This document shows, in pieces, positions 6,395 to 8,467 of a stretch of DNA of 8,467 bases. The position numbers and the translations under genes are program-made. The notes beneath the pieces are model-generated. The model was not told the origin of the DNA. It ran no database searches and was given only the letters and a program-made list of their open reading frames with translations. How positions within the stretch are numbered: the stretch's first letter is position 1; every line of letters begins with the position of its first letter. This stretch comes from a bacterium (GTDB taxonomy: Bacteria; UBP14; UBA6098): assembly GCA_030642425.1 (NCBI GenBank), contig DAOWNU010000065.1, positions 1-8,467 on the forward strand, given 5' to 3'.

Positions 6395-6417
6395 ATTAAA
6401 TATTAAAAATTAAAATG
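6395..6417 (+). repeat. AT-rich heptad repeat, copy C (23 bp identical to copy B)
   Basis: These 23 bases match 5757-5779 without mismatch, 638 bases away, and share the heptads TAAATAT TAAAAAT. After the match the sequences diverge, to TGCAAAATG in copy B and TGTCCCGAA here. Confidence 0.8.
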
Positions 6418-6450
6418 TCCCGAATATCAATTTATAGATACGATCCGGGC

Positions 6451-6505
6451 AATTTTGCATTTTGATATATAATTTTGATATTTGATGTTTGATATTTGAT
6501 ATTTA
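6451..6505 (-). repeat. AT-rich heptad repeat, copy D (opposite orientation)
   Basis: Read on the minus strand it runs TAAATAT CAAATAT, then further CAAANAT heptads, an ATATAT hexamer, CAAAATG and CAAAATT. This is the same plan as copy B, including the ACATAT-like hexamer slip before the last heptads. On the plus strand it appears as TTTGATA repeats ending about 50 bases before the frdB start. Confidence 0.7.
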
Positions 6506-6547
6506 TGTTAAGACGACGCAGAGAATCGAATCGAAAAAAACTAAAAC

Positions 6548-6553
6548 AGGAGA
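6548..6553 (+). promoter_or_regulatory. Ribosome binding site that decides the frdB start
   Basis: AGGAGA lies 5 bases before ATG 6559. The frame is open further upstream to a TTG at 6496, but that part lies in the AT-rich repeat copy D and has no comparable site. Confidence 0.75.
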
Positions 6554-6558
6554 ATATA

Positions 6559-7245
6559 ATGGAAGAAAAAAGAAAAATGCTGAAAGTATATATCATGGGG
6601 GAGGCCTACGATGTGCCGGAAGGCTCGACAATACTCATGGCGATAGAATATGCCGGCTTTCAGGTCAAACGGGGTGTCGGCTGCCGCGAGGGCTTTTGCG
6701 GAGCCTGCGCAACGGTTTATCGCGAGAAAAACGATTATAAGCTAAAAGGCGGTCTGGCATGTCAGACGGTCGTTACCGACGGCATGTCGCTGGCGCAGAT
6801 ACCTTCGGTGCCCGCCGAAAAGCCTGTTTACGATATCGCCGAACTCGAGCCGAACGAGAATGCGATAAAAGAACTTTTCCCGACCGTTTTCCGATGCGTG
6901 GCCTGCAACACCTGCACGAAGGCTTGCCCGCAGGATATTTTGGTGATGGATTATATTCAGGCCCTGAAGCGCGGCGATATTGCGATGGCCGCCGATCTTT
7001 CGTTCGATTGTATCCGATGCGGCCTGTGCGCTTTGCGATGCCCCGCCGAGATTGTCCAATACAACGCGGCAATACTCGCCCGAAGGCTGTATGCGAGATA
7101 CCTCACGCCCAAAAGCCCCGAAGTGGATATTCGAATTCAAGAGATCGACGGGGGCAAATACGATGCCGAAATCGAATCCCTGAAAACGACTCCGCGCGAT
7201 GAACTGACGAAAAAATATTATTCCCGCGAGATAAAACTCGATTGA
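6559..7245 (+). CDS. frdB: Fumarate reductase/succinate dehydrogenase iron-sulfur subunit (FrdB/TfrB-like)
   Basis: This is the electron-transfer subunit expected to wire the flavoprotein encoded just downstream. From ATG 6559 it has 228 residues. A plant-type [2Fe-2S] domain comes first, with Cys42, Cys47, Cys50 (GCREGFCGAC) and Cys68. Two ferredoxin motifs follow: Cys113/116/119/123 and Cys151/154/157/161, both CxxCxxCxxxCP. Classical SdhB/FrdB uses a different spacing to hold a [3Fe-4S] cluster near the quinone site, so here a second [4Fe-4S] cluster is more likely, suggesting a non-quinone partner. Methanogen TfrB carries a C-terminal HdrB-like CCG domain; this protein lacks it and ends shortly after the second ferredoxin motif. 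No membrane segment is seen. The flavoprotein gene starts 46 bases downstream. Whether it works as reductase or dehydrogenase cannot be told from sequence. Confidence 0.85.
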   Translation: MEEKRKMLKVYIMGEAYDVPEGSTILMAIEYAGFQVKRGVGCREGFCGACATVYREKNDYKLKGGLACQTVVTDGMSLAQIPSVPAEKPVYDIAELEPNENAIKELFPTVFRCVACNTCTKACPQDILVMDYIQALKRGDIAMAADLSFDCIRCGLCALRCPAEIVQYNAAILARRLYARYLTPKSPEVDIRIQEIDGGKYDAEIESLKTTPRDELTKKYYSREIKLD

Positions 7246-7291
7246 TAAGAGATAACCGAAAAGGATTTTAATAACAAATAAAGGGGTAAAG

Positions 7292-8467
7292 ATGTATCCG
7301 GATTATATGATGGAATCGATTGGAAAGGTCGAGCGGACAAGGCCAAAAAGGCTGGATATCGCGAGAAAACACGGGAAACAGGTTTTTCCGGCCGCGAGCG
7401 AGGAGGAACGGGAAGATGTTCTGAGTAAATATCATCCCGATTACAGGGACGACGCCCGCAGGATTATGAATATCGGGCCGAATAAGGGCGAGAATATCAC
7501 GACGAAGGTGGCCGATCTTCTCGAATCCTATTCGCGTGTCGATCCTTCGATATTCGACCTGTCGAAGATCGATATCGAAACCGACGTGCTCGTTATCGGC
7601 GCGGGATCGGCGGGGATGGCTGCGGCGCTCGAGGCCTCCGGCGCCGGCGCGGACGTTCTTATCGCCACAAAGCTCCGGCTCGGCGATTCCAACTCGATGA
7701 TGGCTCAGGGCGGGATTCAAGCGGCGGATCAACCCGACGATTCGCCACCGATCCACTATCTCGACGCTATCGGCGGCGGACATTTCGACAACAAACCGGA
7801 ACTTGTCGAGGCTCTGGTTATGGACGGCCCAAAATCGATCAAATGGCTCGAGGAGCTTGGGGTGATGTTCGACAAAACGGAGTCCGGTTCGATGCTCGTG
7901 AAAGCGGGCGGCGGAACGAGCCGCAACCGGATGCACTCCGCGCGGGATTACACCGGCGCCGCGATATGCCGCGTTCTGCGCGACGAGGTCAATAATCATC
8001 CCGATAAAATAAAATATGTCGAATATTCCGCGATAATCGAGCTTATCCTGGACGACAAGGGACAGGCGGTCGGGGCGATAGCCTACCATCTCGAAAATAA
8101 ACAGTATTCGATAATAAAAGCGAAATCGATAATAATCGCGACCGGCGGATTCGGCAGGCTTCATGTGCAGGGATTCGAGACGACGAACCATTACGGCGCA
8201 ACCGCCGACGGCCTCGTTATGGCATATCGCGCCGGAGCGAAGCTGCTTTTCATGGATTCCGTGCAATACCATCCGACCGGAGCGGTATATCCGGAGCAGA
8301 TTGTTGGGTTCTTGTGCACGGAGAAAATACGCGGACTCGGCGCCCAGCCGGTGAACAACGAGGGCGAGCTGTTCGTCTATCCGCTCGAGCCCCGCGATGT
8401 CGAGGCCGCGTCGTTTATCCGCGAGAGCACGGGCCTGAATAGGGGCATCACGACGCCGTCCGGCCTG
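7292..8467 (+). CDS. frdA: Fumarate reductase/succinate dehydrogenase flavoprotein subunit, partial
   Basis: This is the catalytic FAD subunit interconverting fumarate and succinate; 392 codons are present and the frame runs off the window. ATG 7292 follows AGGGG (7282-7286). About 95 residues with no motif I recognise precede the Rossmann motif VIGAGSAGMAAALEA (101-115). AQGGIQAAD (138-146) is the conserved FAD-contact stretch. At the position of the flavin-linked His in SdhA/FrdA there is Asn134, so FAD should be non-covalent, as in soluble fumarate reductases and L-aspartate oxidase. HSARDYTGAAICR (215-227), TADGLVMAYRAGAKL (304-318), QYHPTG (325-330) and TEKIRG with Arg347 fit the active site and capping domain; the usual RGEGG reads RGLGA here. 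Roughly 150-200 residues are probably missing. L-aspartate oxidase (NadB) is the main alternative, but the adjacent FrdB-like gene and the N-terminal extension argue against it. Confidence 0.85.
   Translation, partial: MYPDYMMESIGKVERTRPKRLDIARKHGKQVFPAASEEEREDVLSKYHPDYRDDARRIMNIGPNKGENITTKVADLLESYSRVDPSIFDLSKIDIETDVLVIGAGSAGMAAALEASGAGADVLIATKLRLGDSNSMMAQGGIQAADQPDDSPPIHYLDAIGGGHFDNKPELVEALVMDGPKSIKWLEELGVMFDKTESGSMLVKAGGGTSRNRMHSARDYTGAAICRVLRDEVNNHPDKIKYVEYSAIIELILDDKGQAVGAIAYHLENKQYSIIKAKSIIIATGGFGRLHVQGFETTNHYGATADGLVMAYRAGAKLLFMDSVQYHPTGAVYPEQIVGFLCTEKIRGLGAQPVNNEGELFVYPLEPRDVEAASFIRESTGLNRGITTPSGL

Larger units (their letters stand above)
5750..6558. other. Long repeat-rich spacer between hdrB and frdB
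   Basis: This stretch of about 800 bases holds no gene I can support. In order it has an AT-rich heptad repeat, a probable intrinsic terminator, GC-rich hairpins, a 16-bp direct repeat, four 42-bp tandem units, nested stems and two more AT-rich heptad copies. Several reading frames stay open through the 42-bp array on both strands, but only because the unit contains no stop codons. A weak promoter candidate for frdB is TTGATG (6482-6487), 16 bases, TATGTT (6504-6509), four of six matches in each box; it falls inside a low-complexity repeat and may be chance. Confidence 0.6.

Noticed and set aside
6359..6406. 15-codon frame after AAGGGGG (6347-6353)
   Set aside because: The ribosome binding site is good, but the frame ends inside heptad repeat copy C and has no recognisable product; a leader peptide or remnant is possible but unsupported.

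Overview
The window is most likely from an anaerobic bacterium with fairly balanced base composition, though I cannot name the lineage. It carries a two-subunit, oxygen-sensitive class I fumarase, a full HdrABC set rich in iron-sulfur clusters, and a soluble-type fumarate reductase/succinate dehydrogenase pair. It has Shine-Dalgarno sites, a REP-like inverted repeat and a bacterial-style intrinsic terminator. No methanogenesis gene is present, so the Hdr genes should be read as the bacterial or non-methanogenic type. All genes are on the + strand and no RNA gene was seen.

Layout. Positions 1-407 are a non-coding leader with twin TTTAAA-centred palindromes (55-98) and a large REP/BIME-like inverted repeat (252-382) that ends about 15 bases before the first ribosome binding site. 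Then come fumarase alpha (408-1253), fumarase beta (1269-1826), hdrA (1864-4245), hdrC (4248-4661, almost abutting hdrA) and, after a 194-base repeat-bearing spacer, hdrB (4856-5749). A spacer of about 800 bases (5750-6558) holds a likely terminator, several GC-rich hairpins, four tandem copies of a 42-bp unit, and AT-rich heptad repeats. It is followed by a small 2Fe-2S/4Fe-4S protein of the FrdB/SdhB/TfrB kind (6559-7245) and the first 392 codons of its flavoprotein partner (7292 to the window end).

How the genes fit together. Fumarase interconverts malate and fumarate. FrdAB interconverts fumarate and succinate. HdrABC is a flavin- and iron-sulfur-based electron-transfer module that in other organisms bifurcates electrons between a low-potential carrier and a higher-potential acceptor. 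Their clustering suggests a cytoplasmic malate-fumarate-succinate module in which FrdAB exchanges electrons with HdrABC instead of membrane quinones. The clustering is seen directly; the physical coupling is inference. Two details make it unusual. HdrA ends in an MvhD/FrhD-like domain whose iron-sulfur cysteines are almost all gone. FrdB lacks the HdrB-like CCG extension of methanogen TfrB, while a separate HdrB with two intact CCG motifs is encoded next door.
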